Notes: generated from the sequence alone by a model not told the origin. A stretch of DNA of 64,000 nucleotides from an uncultured Flavobacteriaceae bacterium (GCA_947497245.1 CANMFO010000001.1:1426001-1490000), one strand, 5' to 3'; shown: positions 18,276-26,844, counted from the stretch's first letter. Numbers and translations are program-made.

Positions 18276-19055
18276 CTAAATCAGCCCCTCCTTAATGCAA
18301 TGCGCTATCGCTTGCGGCATATTGTTAAAATTGGCCTTTTTGAGTATGTTCTTTCGATGGGTCCGCACGGTATCGAAGGAGATATGCAAATAATCCGCTA
18401 TCTCTTTTGAACTAAAGCCCTCGGAAATCAATTTAAGGATTTCCGATTCCCTCAGCGAAACAAGCTGTTTCGTTGGATTGGCCTTTCCAAAATCATCGAT
18501 ATGCCCTATCCCGAGATAGTTTTTGCCCCCCGCGATATTGATGAACGAGATCTTATGGTTGTTGTGGGTGGTTATATGGTCTATTATGGAGTGGTTGGCT
18601 AGGGAAGAGGAAATATTGTGTTCATCATCCACGGCCACGGCAATGGCTTGGTGCAAAAACAGTTTGTAGGCCCCGTTTACGTCCTTTATCCTGAACTGAA
18701 ACGACACCTTGTATTCGGGAATGGCTTCCTTTGCTATGTGCTCGAACAAAAAGTGGGCAGCAATTTCCTGGCAGTGCACATAATGTCCTATATCGTCCGG
18801 ATGTATGCGGTTCACAAAATCCTCCGGCTCGAAGGTCAAGGGATTTTCCCCGAAAAGCGTTTCACTTCCGTCGCTCACAAAATCGAACTTTCTACCGGCG
18901 AAATCAAAAATGTATTGAAAAGATGGGCCCGGTGAGTACAGGTTTTCGAGAATGCTGTTCAGTTTACCAGATGCCACCGCAGTGGAACTATTGGCCAGAA
19001 AATCTTTGTTCCTATCAAAAACGGCATAGATTTCCCTGACTTTTTTGTCTTTCAT
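18276..19055 (-). CDS. PAS domain LuxR-type regulator, copy 2 of a tandem pair
   Basis: This 259-residue protein has the same layout as its neighbour: PAS_3-like domain (about 45-180, RIHPDDIGHYVHC) and LuxR helix-turn-helix at the C-terminus (SLRESEILKLISEGFSSKEI). The conserved HITTHNNHKISFINIAGGK linker is shared with copy 1. The helix-turn-helix domains are nearly alike, so the two may bind related sites and differ in signal. An A/T-rich inverted repeat sits just upstream of its start. Confidence 0.88.
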   Translation of the reverse strand: MKDKKVREIYAVFDRNKDFLANSSTAVASGKLNSILENLYSPGPSFQYIFDFAGRKFDFVSDGSETLFGENPLTFEPEDFVNRIHPDDIGHYVHCQEIAAHFLFEHIAKEAIPEYKVSFQFRIKDVNGAYKLFLHQAIAVAVDDEHNISSSLANHSIIDHITTHNNHKISFINIAGGKNYLGIGHIDDFGKANPTKQLVSLRESEILKLISEGFSSKEIADYLHISFDTVRTHRKNILKKANFNNMPQAIAHCIKEGLI

Positions 19056-19082
19056 TTTGATCGATGTTCGGCCTGATGGTAG

Positions 19083-19120
19083 TTTAAATAATTCTTCAAA
19101 TTAAAGAATTCAATTTAAAT
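19083..19120. promoter_or_regulatory. A/T-rich inverted repeat upstream of the tandem LuxR genes
   Basis: AATTCTT and AAGAATT (19090-19110) form a perfect seven-base inverted repeat, flanked by TTTAAAT and ATTTAAAT that extend the symmetry. It lies about 30-65 bases upstream of the 19055 start, a usual place for an operator. Binding is not shown. Confidence 0.35.
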
Positions 19121-19292
19121 ACCCTTTGGCCGCCAACGTCCATCATACAATCTATTAATAATCAGAATCTTAACAAAACGATCAAATGCCCCGCCAGCGT
19201 TCCCATGCATAGGACCGTACGGTATACCGGCTCAAGATCATATCGCCTTGGGCTCCCCTAAATTTCATTTGATGGGACCTCCAGCCCGGCAC

Positions 19293-20393
19293 TTACTCAT
19301 TTCCGTTTAGCTCTGGGGCAGTGGCATAAATGCCCGCTATTTCATCACAGATCAATGCGTATTCATGTTGCCAATACCATTCGCCAATCTGGTGAAAACC
19401 CAGCACTTCTTTAAAAAGCGCATCTGCCTTCAGTGGCCTGCCCGCTTTAAGATACGCCTTGCCTTCTAAAAATTTGGTATAATAGAATCCTTGGTGGCAA
19501 TATTGGCCCAGAACAGTCAATGCGCTGTCCGGACGGTTCTTTTCTATGAGTATTCTTGCCCATATTCCACCGTATCCGTTTTTGTTCTGGTCAAAATTTG
19601 AAATAAAGTTGGCATGAGAAGCGTCGTACCGCCCTTTTTCAAAAAGATACATGCTCTCAAAATAGTTGTGGTCCGATCGAATAAGGCGGGCCGTTTTACG
19701 GTTTTCCCCGGTGTCCAGTAATTTCAAGCCTTCCTTCATGATTGCTTTTGCCGAGTCGGGCCAGTGCATCGCCAGATAGATGTTACCGATCAAATGATGG
19801 TCCCAGTACGGGTGTTCCAGGGTGCCGGAAGCCCTGTTGTACAATTTCTTGGACAAGGGTATCCTTAGTTTCATGAAGTCTACGGCCCCGAGCATAGAAC
19901 CTTTTCTGATGGACAAAACGGCCGCTATGGAATACGCCTCCCTCCTAATCTTGGGGTTGTCACTCAGGAGCATTTGATCCACTATGGAATCGGCCCTTCC
20001 GTAGTTGTCCTGAAAAGAATAAATGGTGGCCATGGATCCGTAGGCGCCCAACAAGCCCAGGGAATCCTGTTGGACAACCTTTGTAAGCAATCGTAGGGAT
20101 TTGTTGAAATCCCCGTTCCTTGAACCGACCAAAGCCAGAGCATACAGATTCAAAATGTTATTGGAATCCAGGACAGCGGCATATTCGAACAGCCGTTGCG
20201 CGGGTTGCAGGTCACCGCTGTTGTAATGGGTAAAACCCCTTTCCCTTGCCAACTTGCTTTTGAGGTCATCCGCAGTACCGGAATTGTTCAAACTGTCCAG
20301 AAATATTCCGGTCGAATCAGTTTTTCCAGAAGGGGTACAGGCCGTCGTCACCAGAACGGCAAACACAATGGTCTTAAGAATCCTCATATCCAT
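19293..20393 (-). CDS. TPR-repeat lipoprotein
   Basis: The 366-residue protein carries a lipoprotein signal with Cys19 (AVLVTTAC). Helical tetratricopeptide-like repeats fill the rest: AQRLFEYAAVLDSNNILNLY, SLRLLTKVVQQDSLGLLGAY and, near the C-terminus, DSALTVLGQYCHQG and FLEGKAYLKAGRPLKADALF. Such proteins act as scaffolds in the periplasm or at the outer membrane. No partner is evident from the neighbourhood. It is separated by more than 200 bases from genes on either side. Confidence 0.78.
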   Translation of the reverse strand: MDMRILKTIVFAVLVTTACTPSGKTDSTGIFLDSLNNSGTADDLKSKLARERGFTHYNSGDLQPAQRLFEYAAVLDSNNILNLYALALVGSRNGDFNKSLRLLTKVVQQDSLGLLGAYGSMATIYSFQDNYGRADSIVDQMLLSDNPKIRREAYSIAAVLSIRKGSMLGAVDFMKLRIPLSKKLYNRASGTLEHPYWDHHLIGNIYLAMHWPDSAKAIMKEGLKLLDTGENRKTARLIRSDHNYFESMYLFEKGRYDASHANFISNFDQNKNGYGGIWARILIEKNRPDSALTVLGQYCHQGFYYTKFLEGKAYLKAGRPLKADALFKEVLGFHQIGEWYWQHEYALICDEIAGIYATAPELNGNE

Positions 20394-20731
20394 AGTTAAT
20401 CCTAAATTTCCGGTTTCCGATCAGTTGCATACGCTGACCTTGGCACGTGGAAGGTAGTGGTACCGCACCGTTCCCACAACTATGTTATGTAGCCCTGCTT
20501 CCAGAAAAACAAAATTCGGAAGCCCATGAAGGACAGGAACCACCCATGTAATGGGCATGTACCTTGCACCGCCCTCTTGCCCGACCCCAAATGACATGGC
20601 ATCCGGGGGAGGAATTCGGCCAAATCAAGTTTTTTAGGTTTTTAACTCCTATTGCATGTACAATTTTCTATCTTTAGTAAGAATTTACCTTCTATATTTA
20701 TAGTCTTTAGTTTATAAAATTTGAATAAAGG

Positions 20732-20887
20732 ATGATTGATACCACTGGTTTCACGGCCCAAGGAGTTTTGAACCCAACAAAAGTAAAAAACACAGGGCCC
20801 TATATGGTGGACGCTAGACCTTCCCTACCGGGAGGACCCCGCTTTGACCACCGCATCACGGAAGATTTAAGGAAAACCTCAGGATAG
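20732..20887 (+). CDS. Possible 51-residue small protein
   Basis: The ORF is below the cutoff of the track. It opens with ATG right after an abrupt change from A/T-rich to mixed composition and ends 11 bases before a strong hairpin, which is how a small gene would look. The product (MIDTTGFTAQGVLNPTKVKN...) has no recognisable family, signal or membrane segment. It may equally be chance. Confidence 0.22.
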   Translation: MIDTTGFTAQGVLNPTKVKNTGPYMVDARPSLPGGPRFDHRITEDLRKTSG

Positions 20888-20898
20888 GACAAGAAAAA

Positions 20899-20921
20899 GG
20901 CCCAAAGATGAACTTTGGGCC
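20899..20921 (-). terminator. Strong hairpin, terminator-like on the minus strand
   Basis: GGCCCAAAG and CTTTGGGCC pair perfectly over nine bases with a five-base loop. On the minus strand the stem is followed by CTTTTTCTTG, a fair T-tract, so it would stop leftward transcripts, perhaps read-through from the GT2 gene antisense to the small peptide gene. The plus strand has no T-tract. Confidence 0.5.
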
Positions 20922-21007
20922 ATGAACAATATTCTCTCGCGAAGAATGGACATAAACCTTGAGTGTCCTAAATTGTTCAGGGCAAATATAATTTTAAAGT
21001 TTTTATA

Positions 21008-21205
21008 ATGAAAAAGTTGAGTTTTAACAATTTGGATTTAAAAGTCGATGATGTACTTCATCGTAAGGAAATGAAGACGGTTTTAGGGTCCAGGGCGGGC
21101 AGCTGCTCGGTTGACCCTGGTTGTTCCACTGGATGTAGACAAGAGGTGTATCCCGGGTCCTACCCGAACACCTTTTGCAGCACCTGCTGCCAACCCCCTT
21201 ATTAA
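21008..21205 (+). CDS. Cys-rich peptide resembling a Bacteroidota RiPP (natural product) precursor
   Basis: The 65-residue peptide has a leader-like N-terminus, MKKLSFNNLDLKVDDVLHRKEMKTVLGS, matching the general style of the GG-leader 'natural product precursor' families of Bacteroidota (Lys-rich start, Leu/Asn repeats, EMK, then a small-residue pair). The C-terminal core is short and holds six Cys (33, 39, 43, 57, 60, 61) with Pro, Ser, Thr and Gly, ending CQPPY. A cleavage after GS or AG at about residues 28-31 is possible. No modification enzyme, peptidase-containing ABC transporter or immunity gene was found nearby; the GT2 gene at 21406 is convergent. It could be a disulfide peptide or a modified one. 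Confidence 0.65.
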   Translation: MKKLSFNNLDLKVDDVLHRKEMKTVLGSRAGSCSVDPGCSTGCRQEVYPGSYPNTFCSTCCQPPY

Positions 21206-21405
21206 TATCTGAATGAACTGCTGTGTGGGAATCGTCTTTTAGATGGTTCCCATACCGCTTTTCAATGCCCAAAACCTCTGGTTGCACAAGGGGTACCCGT
21301 AGCCCACATATTCAGCTGATGCCTTTTCATGTGGTACGAATCCATTGAGGAAAGACATATGGTGGTATTGCCTTCTGCGCCCCGGCCCGGCATTACCCGA
21401 ACGGG

Positions 21406-22428
21406 TCAACCATACGCCCAATCTGATTTTGAGCGATAGAGCACATCGAGTTTAAGCCTGTGGTATTGTTTCGCTATCCTATCTTTGTCGTCAATGGTCT
21501 CGATCAAACCCAATATATGAACCATGTTGCGCTCCGATAACATATCGGAAACCAAGTACGATTGCAATAGTGCCCTCAGTTCCCCATCCTTTTGATCCGC
21601 TTCGTCCATGTACTGATAGATCTGAAAACAGGTCCCAAGGCCGTGCAGGATAAACCGCATTAAAAATTGGTCATTGCATTTTTCGATAAGGCCATCATTC
21701 GCCAAAAACGCATATAGTTTGTCATATACGGATATGATGTCGACAATCTTTTCCTTAGAATACATCTGGGTTATGGAGTCGTGCTTCTCGCAATTGTAAT
21801 AGTATAGCGATTTAGGGACCGCTTCGATATTTTCCGCATAGTGGACCGCTTTGGCTACAAAAAGAATATCCTCATAGTACACCTTTTCGGGAAACAGGAT
21901 ACCGTGCTTCAGGAGCAGCGATCTGGAATACAGATAGAGAAAGGGGTAGCTGAAAAATCCCTTTGTCAGGTTCAGGAAATTGTTCAAAGCACTTTCCCCT
22001 GCGTCCAGGTTCCGGGGAAGTCGGGTTCTTTTATGTTCTTCGTTATTATCCTTGCCATAGTGTTCCGTATGTCCAAAAACCAGCAGATCTACATCCTTGG
22101 AAGATTGGTTCAAGTGGTCCACCAACTCTGAAATGGCCCCCAAGGGTATCCAATCGTCTGCATCGACGAACCAGACATATTCCCCTGCAGCCTCTTTTAG
22201 GCCCAGATTTCGGGTATATCCAACCCGCAGGTTCCTCACGTTTCGGAGGAGCTTGATACGGGGGTCCTTTTTTTGGTATTCTTCAACTATCTGTATCGAA
22301 TTATCGGTGGAAAGATCGTCTATAACAATGACCTCTATTTGCCCATACGTTTGACAAACAATGGAATCCAAGCACCGTCGTAAATAGGAAGATGCGTTGT
22401 GAACGGGTATAACGATACTCAGAAGCAT
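21406..22428 (-). CDS. Glycosyltransferase family 2
   Basis: This 340-residue protein starts at the ATG of MLLSIVIPVHNASSYL, the canonical GT2 N-terminus; the track start nine codons earlier is a TTG. The GT-A fold motifs are IVIDDLSTDNS (nucleotide binding) and FVDADDWI (DxD). The C-terminal half is helical and acidic as in capsule and lipopolysaccharide transferases. It transfers a sugar from a nucleotide donor, acceptor unknown. The nearest genes are a TIM-barrel protein on the same strand and the small peptide gene converging on it. Confidence 0.9.
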   Translation of the reverse strand: MLLSIVIPVHNASSYLRRCLDSIVCQTYGQIEVIVIDDLSTDNSIQIVEEYQKKDPRIKLLRNVRNLRVGYTRNLGLKEAAGEYVWFVDADDWIPLGAISELVDHLNQSSKDVDLLVFGHTEHYGKDNNEEHKRTRLPRNLDAGESALNNFLNLTKGFFSYPFLYLYSRSLLLKHGILFPEKVYYEDILFVAKAVHYAENIEAVPKSLYYYNCEKHDSITQMYSKEKIVDIISVYDKLYAFLANDGLIEKCNDQFLMRFILHGLGTCFQIYQYMDEADQKDGELRALLQSYLVSDMLSERNMVHILGLIETIDDKDRIAKQYHRLKLDVLYRSKSDWAYG

Positions 22429-22688
22429 GGGCCCAGGGTCTTCTTGCTCATTCAAATAATTTTTAAGAATTATTGTTAAATATAGTAAGAATTAGACTAC
22501 CTACTCCAGTATTTCCAGCAAAAAAGGCAAGGAATCCGACCTTTCAAAAAGGTGGAATTATGCCGTATCGGTTCCATTAAACCGACGGAAAAGGATCGGG
22601 AGTCCATTTGGCCTACCGGTTCGCCGAAAATTACGATGCTTGCACCAGAACATCTGGACTGCGCGATCGTTTTCACCCCCCTGGCGGC

Positions 22689-23669
22689 TCATGACCCTGT
22701 CGCCATGGCACGCTCCACGACCTGTACCGTTTTTACATAACTGTTCTTTAACATGGTCTCCGCGTCCATAGTGGCCCAATACTCCCGATTGAAGAGCTCC
22801 ACCGAAAGACCGCCCCGAAAACCCGAATCATAGAGTTTGGGCAATACCTGATCAAAAGGACAAATCCCATCGCCCGGCAATATCCGGTGTGCATCGGTCA
22901 GCGATTCCCGTGCCGGTGTGGCCGGGAAATCGTTTATATGTATAACCGGTAGGCGTTTGCCATTGAGGCAATCCACCGTGTCCCAGTCATTGCCCCCGCG
23001 ATACAAATGGTAAAAATCGAGTAGTACCGCCGCGGCCGGATGACCGGTCCTGATCACGATCTGGGCGCAATCGGCCAATTTGTGCAGGGCACCGGCCCCC
23101 CAGAGTTCCAACACGGGGGTAACGGAAGTTTCCGCTTTCAAATCCAAAATAGCGGCATAGCGCTCGGCATATTCGTCGAACTTTGTGCAATCCAATGACT
23201 TGATCCCCATGACAGGGGCCGCAATAAAGCTCCCTCCCAATGCGGCGGTAATCTGCATTTCGCTGCGCAATTGTTCTATGGCCTTTTTTCGTTCCTCGGG
23301 GTCGTCATGACACCATTGCGAAAAACCAATAATATTCTCCAGGACCAATTGGCCGGCCTTTAATCTGCCCTTTAATGATTCCAGGGTCCCTCCTTTTTCT
23401 AGATAGGAAGTGATATCGCGCATCCACAGTTCAATTCCCTCAAAACCGGCTGCCGATACCATTTCTATCTGCTGGTCGACACCCAGCCCATAGGCCGAGA
23501 TGGTAGAAGTGTTCAAGCTAATCCGAAAGGGCAATTGCTTTTTCACAACGGCCTTTGTGGCATTTGAACCTTCAAGGTCCTTGGGGCCGAACGCGTACCC
23601 TCCAAACGCCCCCAACGTAGCTTTAAGGCTTGTTGTAATCACTTTCCTCCTACTGATCCCATTTCCCAT
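22689..23669 (-). CDS. Tat-exported TIM-barrel protein, sugar-phosphate isomerase/epimerase family
   Basis: This 326-residue protein has a twin-arginine signal (ISRRKVITTS, then a hydrophobic stretch). The fold is that of the xylose-isomerase-like TIM barrel (AP_endonuc_2, PF01261): GFEGIELWMRD, VLLDFYHLYRGGND, VIHINDFPA and the late SVELFNREYW strand. These residues are consistent with a divalent-metal site. Members isomerise or epimerise keto sugars and sugar derivatives. Its ROK-regulator neighbour lies upstream on the same strand, suggesting carbohydrate use in the periplasm; the substrate is unknown. Confidence 0.82.
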   Translation of the reverse strand: MGNGISRRKVITTSLKATLGAFGGYAFGPKDLEGSNATKAVVKKQLPFRISLNTSTISAYGLGVDQQIEMVSAAGFEGIELWMRDITSYLEKGGTLESLKGRLKAGQLVLENIIGFSQWCHDDPEERKKAIEQLRSEMQITAALGGSFIAAPVMGIKSLDCTKFDEYAERYAAILDLKAETSVTPVLELWGAGALHKLADCAQIVIRTGHPAAAVLLDFYHLYRGGNDWDTVDCLNGKRLPVIHINDFPATPARESLTDAHRILPGDGICPFDQVLPKLYDSGFRGGLSVELFNREYWATMDAETMLKNSYVKTVQVVERAMATGS

Positions 23670-23822
23670 AATGCATATTTTTTTTCCTAAGGTCTTTTTT
23701 GTCTTTCAATCGAAGTTAAATATAACCAAGATTCCCTTCTGGACCCTTGGTGGTGCCCAATTTCTGGAAATTGGGCGCGATTTTACGGGTTTCCAGCAAA
23801 CCACTTTAAGAACAAATCGAAT

Positions 23823-25040
23823 TCAATGTCCTTTTAAAAGCAGTATTTTTTCAAGAATCAAGGAAAAGGCACCCATCAATGCTGCGTCCTCCCCAAAACT
23901 TGATGGTAGTATCTGAACGGGACCCGTTACGACCGGTAATTTAAGTGATTCCACCTTATTTCTGATTTTGTCGAGGAAAAAATCCCCGCTGAGCGCCAGG
24001 TCCCCTGAAAGGACTATGGCCTGCGAATTGAACAGTTTTAAAAGTGTATCTATCCCTATTCCGATATAATCAGCGGCCGCATCCACAACTTCCAATGCCA
24101 GGGAATCCCCTTTTATAGCAGCATCCATTACGAGCTTGGAGCTTATTTCGGAACGCCTTGGTCCCTCTAGAATGCTCGCCCTTTTGTTTTGGATCATTTC
24201 AACCACGATATCCGCAATCCCATATCCCGATGCCAAGGCCTCCACAGTCCCGGAAATACCTTCCCGCCCCATTCGTCCGCTATTTTTGTCCACCACGATA
24301 TGTCCAAACTCTCCCGCATACCCATCGGCGCCATAAAAGGGTTCCCCATTGATGATGATCCCGGATCCGATACCGTATCCCAAGTTGATACTGATCAGAT
24401 CGCGGTATTTTTTCCCTATGCCGTAGTGCAGTTCGCCCAGGGCGATCAAGTGTGCCACATTGTTCAGTTCTATCCTCAGATCGGTATAGGCGCCCAGGGC
24501 CTTTTTCACATCGACATTTTTCCAATTGAAAACCGGGGAATACGCTACGATGCCACTGTGCCTGTTCACGATCCCGCACACGGCCACGCCGATCCCGAAT
24601 ACCCGGGCCCTTTTCCCTTGGGCCCTATGCAGTAACTTCTGAATAAGTTCCCCGACCTGCCGCATCACTCCTTCAAAACCCCTGTCAATTTGTGTAGGTA
24701 GGTGGATTTCATAAAGAAATTCCCCGTCCAGATCGGAAAGGGCGGCCCGGATGAAGGTGGCATCGATATCGATGCCTATCACGTAATTGTTCCGCGCATC
24801 GAACCGGATGATTTGGGGCGGCCTTCCCCCTTTGGAAGAACCCAGATCATCCGCCGTGATGAGGTTTTTCATTAAAAGGGCCTCTATCGTCCTGGTGATG
24901 GTCGGGGCACTTAAGCCGCTTTTGCGTATGAGATCGGCCCTGGTAATCTTCATTTCATCACGGATAAGCCGAAGTACCCTGATTTCGTTTTTACCGGGCT
25001 TGGTATCGGGTTTAACTATATGTGACGAAGGTTCGGACAT
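23823..25040 (-). CDS. ROK-family transcriptional regulator (NagC/Mlc-like)
   Basis: The 405-residue protein has an N-terminal winged helix-turn-helix (about 20-75, ITRADLIRKSGLSAPTITRTIEAL) and a ROK sugar-kinase-like domain. ATP/sugar-site stretches are IGIDIDATFIRAAL, LINLGYGIGSG-type glycine motif and GYAGEFGHIVVD. The usual zinc signature of the family (C-x-C-G-x2-G-C-x-E) is absent: the aligned stretch reads GRMGREGISGTVEAL with no Cys. The protein probably senses a sugar or derivative and represses the adjacent carbohydrate genes. A palindrome sits 28 bases before its start and may be its own operator. Confidence 0.9.
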   Translation of the reverse strand: MSEPSSHIVKPDTKPGKNEIRVLRLIRDEMKITRADLIRKSGLSAPTITRTIEALLMKNLITADDLGSSKGGRPPQIIRFDARNNYVIGIDIDATFIRAALSDLDGEFLYEIHLPTQIDRGFEGVMRQVGELIQKLLHRAQGKRARVFGIGVAVCGIVNRHSGIVAYSPVFNWKNVDVKKALGAYTDLRIELNNVAHLIALGELHYGIGKKYRDLISINLGYGIGSGIIINGEPFYGADGYAGEFGHIVVDKNSGRMGREGISGTVEALASGYGIADIVVEMIQNKRASILEGPRRSEISSKLVMDAAIKGDSLALEVVDAAADYIGIGIDTLLKLFNSQAIVLSGDLALSGDFFLDKIRNKVESLKLPVVTGPVQILPSSFGEDAALMGAFSLILEKILLLKGH

Positions 25041-25779
25041 GTTTATTTCATTATATTATAAAACTGCATTCCCACTGGGAATATGGCGAAGGTACTAAAT
25101 AGTTCGTTCATATCTCCGGTTCCATTCCCTGACCAGAAAGGATGTTTCATTGGGCTTCTAAAACCCGCATCAAATAATTTCACTGGGAAAGCGGACATTC
25201 TAAGTTTATTTCATTACTTTCGAAAAGTAGTAGCGCAACGATCTGGACCATACGAAATCTATGGCCGCCGGCCTACTCGGGAATACAATTCATCCCTTGT
25301 TCGAAACTTTGGGGGAAGAAGTAGACGGACATCAAAACAGTCCCGAAGATCGGGCCATCTCCGAAGAAAATACAGTCATTTGTATTGTAACGGAGACTGG
25401 AAAAAATACGGTAAGCTGTTCGGGAAGGATCCAACAGGAAAAAGGTATTTTTTAATATCGCTTGGCACCAGGCCAGTCAGGCTTGGATCAGGGGACGCGG
25501 TGACCGGGAAATACGAAAAACTGGTTTTAGGAAGGGGAGGTGAACCCGGAAGACTGTTCCCCGATCGGACTTCCCGAGTTGATCGGCTGGGTGGGGGGAC
25601 AACCCTTGCCATCGGCTTTAGCGGATTTAGGGGGTTCAATGATATCGACATTGTCCAAAATGCGGTACGGAAGTGTTGGGCAAAATAAAACGCAATGATA
25701 AGAAGGTTTGGACAAGGTGCTCACGACCAGACCCTCGCCCTTTCAAAACAACCAAAACCACTACCTAAAATCATACCTT
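25041..25779. other. Unassigned region between the ROK regulator and the URO-D-like gene
   Basis: This 739-base gap separates divergent genes. It holds a 15-bp palindrome and a second partly related half-site (CACTGGGAA, 25181-25189). A 201-codon ORF (25083-25688) runs through it but reads as Arg/Gly-rich, low-quality protein, with overlapping ORFs in other frames. It may be a decayed gene or long regulatory DNA; I recognise no family. Confidence 0.5.
25068..25082. promoter_or_regulatory. 15-bp perfect palindrome, likely operator
   Basis: ATTCCCACTGGGAAT has seven-base perfect arms around a central C and lies 28 bases upstream of the ROK regulator ATG. A related TTTCACTGGGAAA occurs at about 25178. 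ROK repressors commonly bind such inverted repeats beside their own gene; binding here is inferred. Confidence 0.55.
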
Positions 25780-26844
25780 ATGGGCCCAAAAAAAATTAAC
25801 AGACGTGATTTTGCAAAATCATTGGGAATGGTGTCGACAGCTGTCTGTACGACCGGAATGGGAACCCTTATGCTGGGTTCTTGCCAGAATGCACCCGTGC
25901 CGAACAAACGCGAGGCGGTATTGAACCTATTGACATCGACGGGAAAGCAAGACTATGTCCCCAGTGGGTTTTTTGTCCACTTCGGGAAAGGATATCAATG
26001 GAGCGACGCCGCGGTAAATAGGCATCTGGAGTATTTCAAGGCCATTGATATGGATTTTATAAAAATTCAGTATGAGGCGTTGTTCCCAGCTTTGAGCAGC
26101 ATCAAAAAACCCGAAGATTGGGCCAATATGCCCTTTTATAAAAAAGACTATTACGAGAAACAGCTGTATGTGGTAAAGCAACTGGTGAACAAGGGCAAAA
26201 AACTCGCCCCGGTCATCGCCACAGTGTATTCACCCTTTATGTGCGCTGGACATACCGCGACCGGTGCAGTGCTGACGGAACATATGAAGCAAGATCCCGA
26301 AAGCGTAAAAAAAGGACTGGAAATCATCACGGACAGTGTAATGATCTTCGTTAAGGAATGTATCAAATTGGGGGTCGATGGCTTCTTGGCCCCTACCCAG
26401 GGCGGTGAGGCCTTTAGGTTCCAGGATCCCAATATGTTCCGGGAGTATGTGAAACCGAGCGATTTGGTGTATATGAACGAAATAAATGATTCCTGCATAT
26501 GTAACGTTTTGCACGTGTGCGATTACGAGGGGCCCTATGACGACCTAACGCCTTTTTTGGATTATCCAGGACATATCGTGAATTTAAGCGATGTGGTAGC
26601 GGGCGAAAAGGTACCCCTAAAAAAGCTGTATAAAATGTTTGGAAACAGGCCCATAATGGGTGGCTTGGAAAAAAGAGGCCCCATTCTCACAGGTACCGAA
26701 CAAGAAATAACCGAAACAGTGGCCCAGGTGTTGAAAGCTGCTCCGGAGCGGTTCATTTTAGGGGCCGAGTGCGCGTTGTTGGGCGAAGTGGACTGGAAGA
26801 AGGTAAGGACCGCCGTAAACGTCGGACATACCCACCGTAATTAG
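25780..26844 (+). CDS. URO-D-fold methyltransferase-like protein with Tat/lipoprotein signal
   Basis: The 354-residue product starts at the ATG of MGPKKINRRDFAKSLG; the track TTG start adds 24 residues. It has a twin-arginine signal (NRRDF) followed by a hydrophobic segment and a lipobox-like MLGSC at Cys35. The rest matches the uroporphyrinogen decarboxylase-fold family (PF01208). HVC in LHVCDYEG and a later Cys in ILGAECAL fit the HxC-(about 84)-C zinc motif of MtaA/MtbA-type methylcobalamin methyltransferases rather than heme-pathway decarboxylases. It was possibly exported; methyl transfer or demethylation of a sugar or aromatic is a guess. The aldo/keto reductase follows after 65 bases. 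Confidence 0.82.
   Translation: MGPKKINRRDFAKSLGMVSTAVCTTGMGTLMLGSCQNAPVPNKREAVLNLLTSTGKQDYVPSGFFVHFGKGYQWSDAAVNRHLEYFKAIDMDFIKIQYEALFPALSSIKKPEDWANMPFYKKDYYEKQLYVVKQLVNKGKKLAPVIATVYSPFMCAGHTATGAVLTEHMKQDPESVKKGLEIITDSVMIFVKECIKLGVDGFLAPTQGGEAFRFQDPNMFREYVKPSDLVYMNEINDSCICNVLHVCDYEGPYDDLTPFLDYPGHIVNLSDVVAGEKVPLKKLYKMFGNRPIMGGLEKRGPILTGTEQEITETVAQVLKAAPERFILGAECALLGEVDWKKVRTAVNVGHTHRN

Larger units (their letters stand above)
20394..21007. other. Region upstream of the RiPP-like peptide gene
   Basis: This 614-base stretch contains an A/T-rich block (about 20640-20730), a 51-codon ORF and a hairpin, each listed separately. The first 240 bases show nothing recognisable. Confidence 0.5.

Noticed and set aside
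25083-25688. 201-codon ORF in the ROK/URO-D gap
   Set aside because: Arg/Gly-rich composition, no motif and several competing frames; kept only as an unexplained region.
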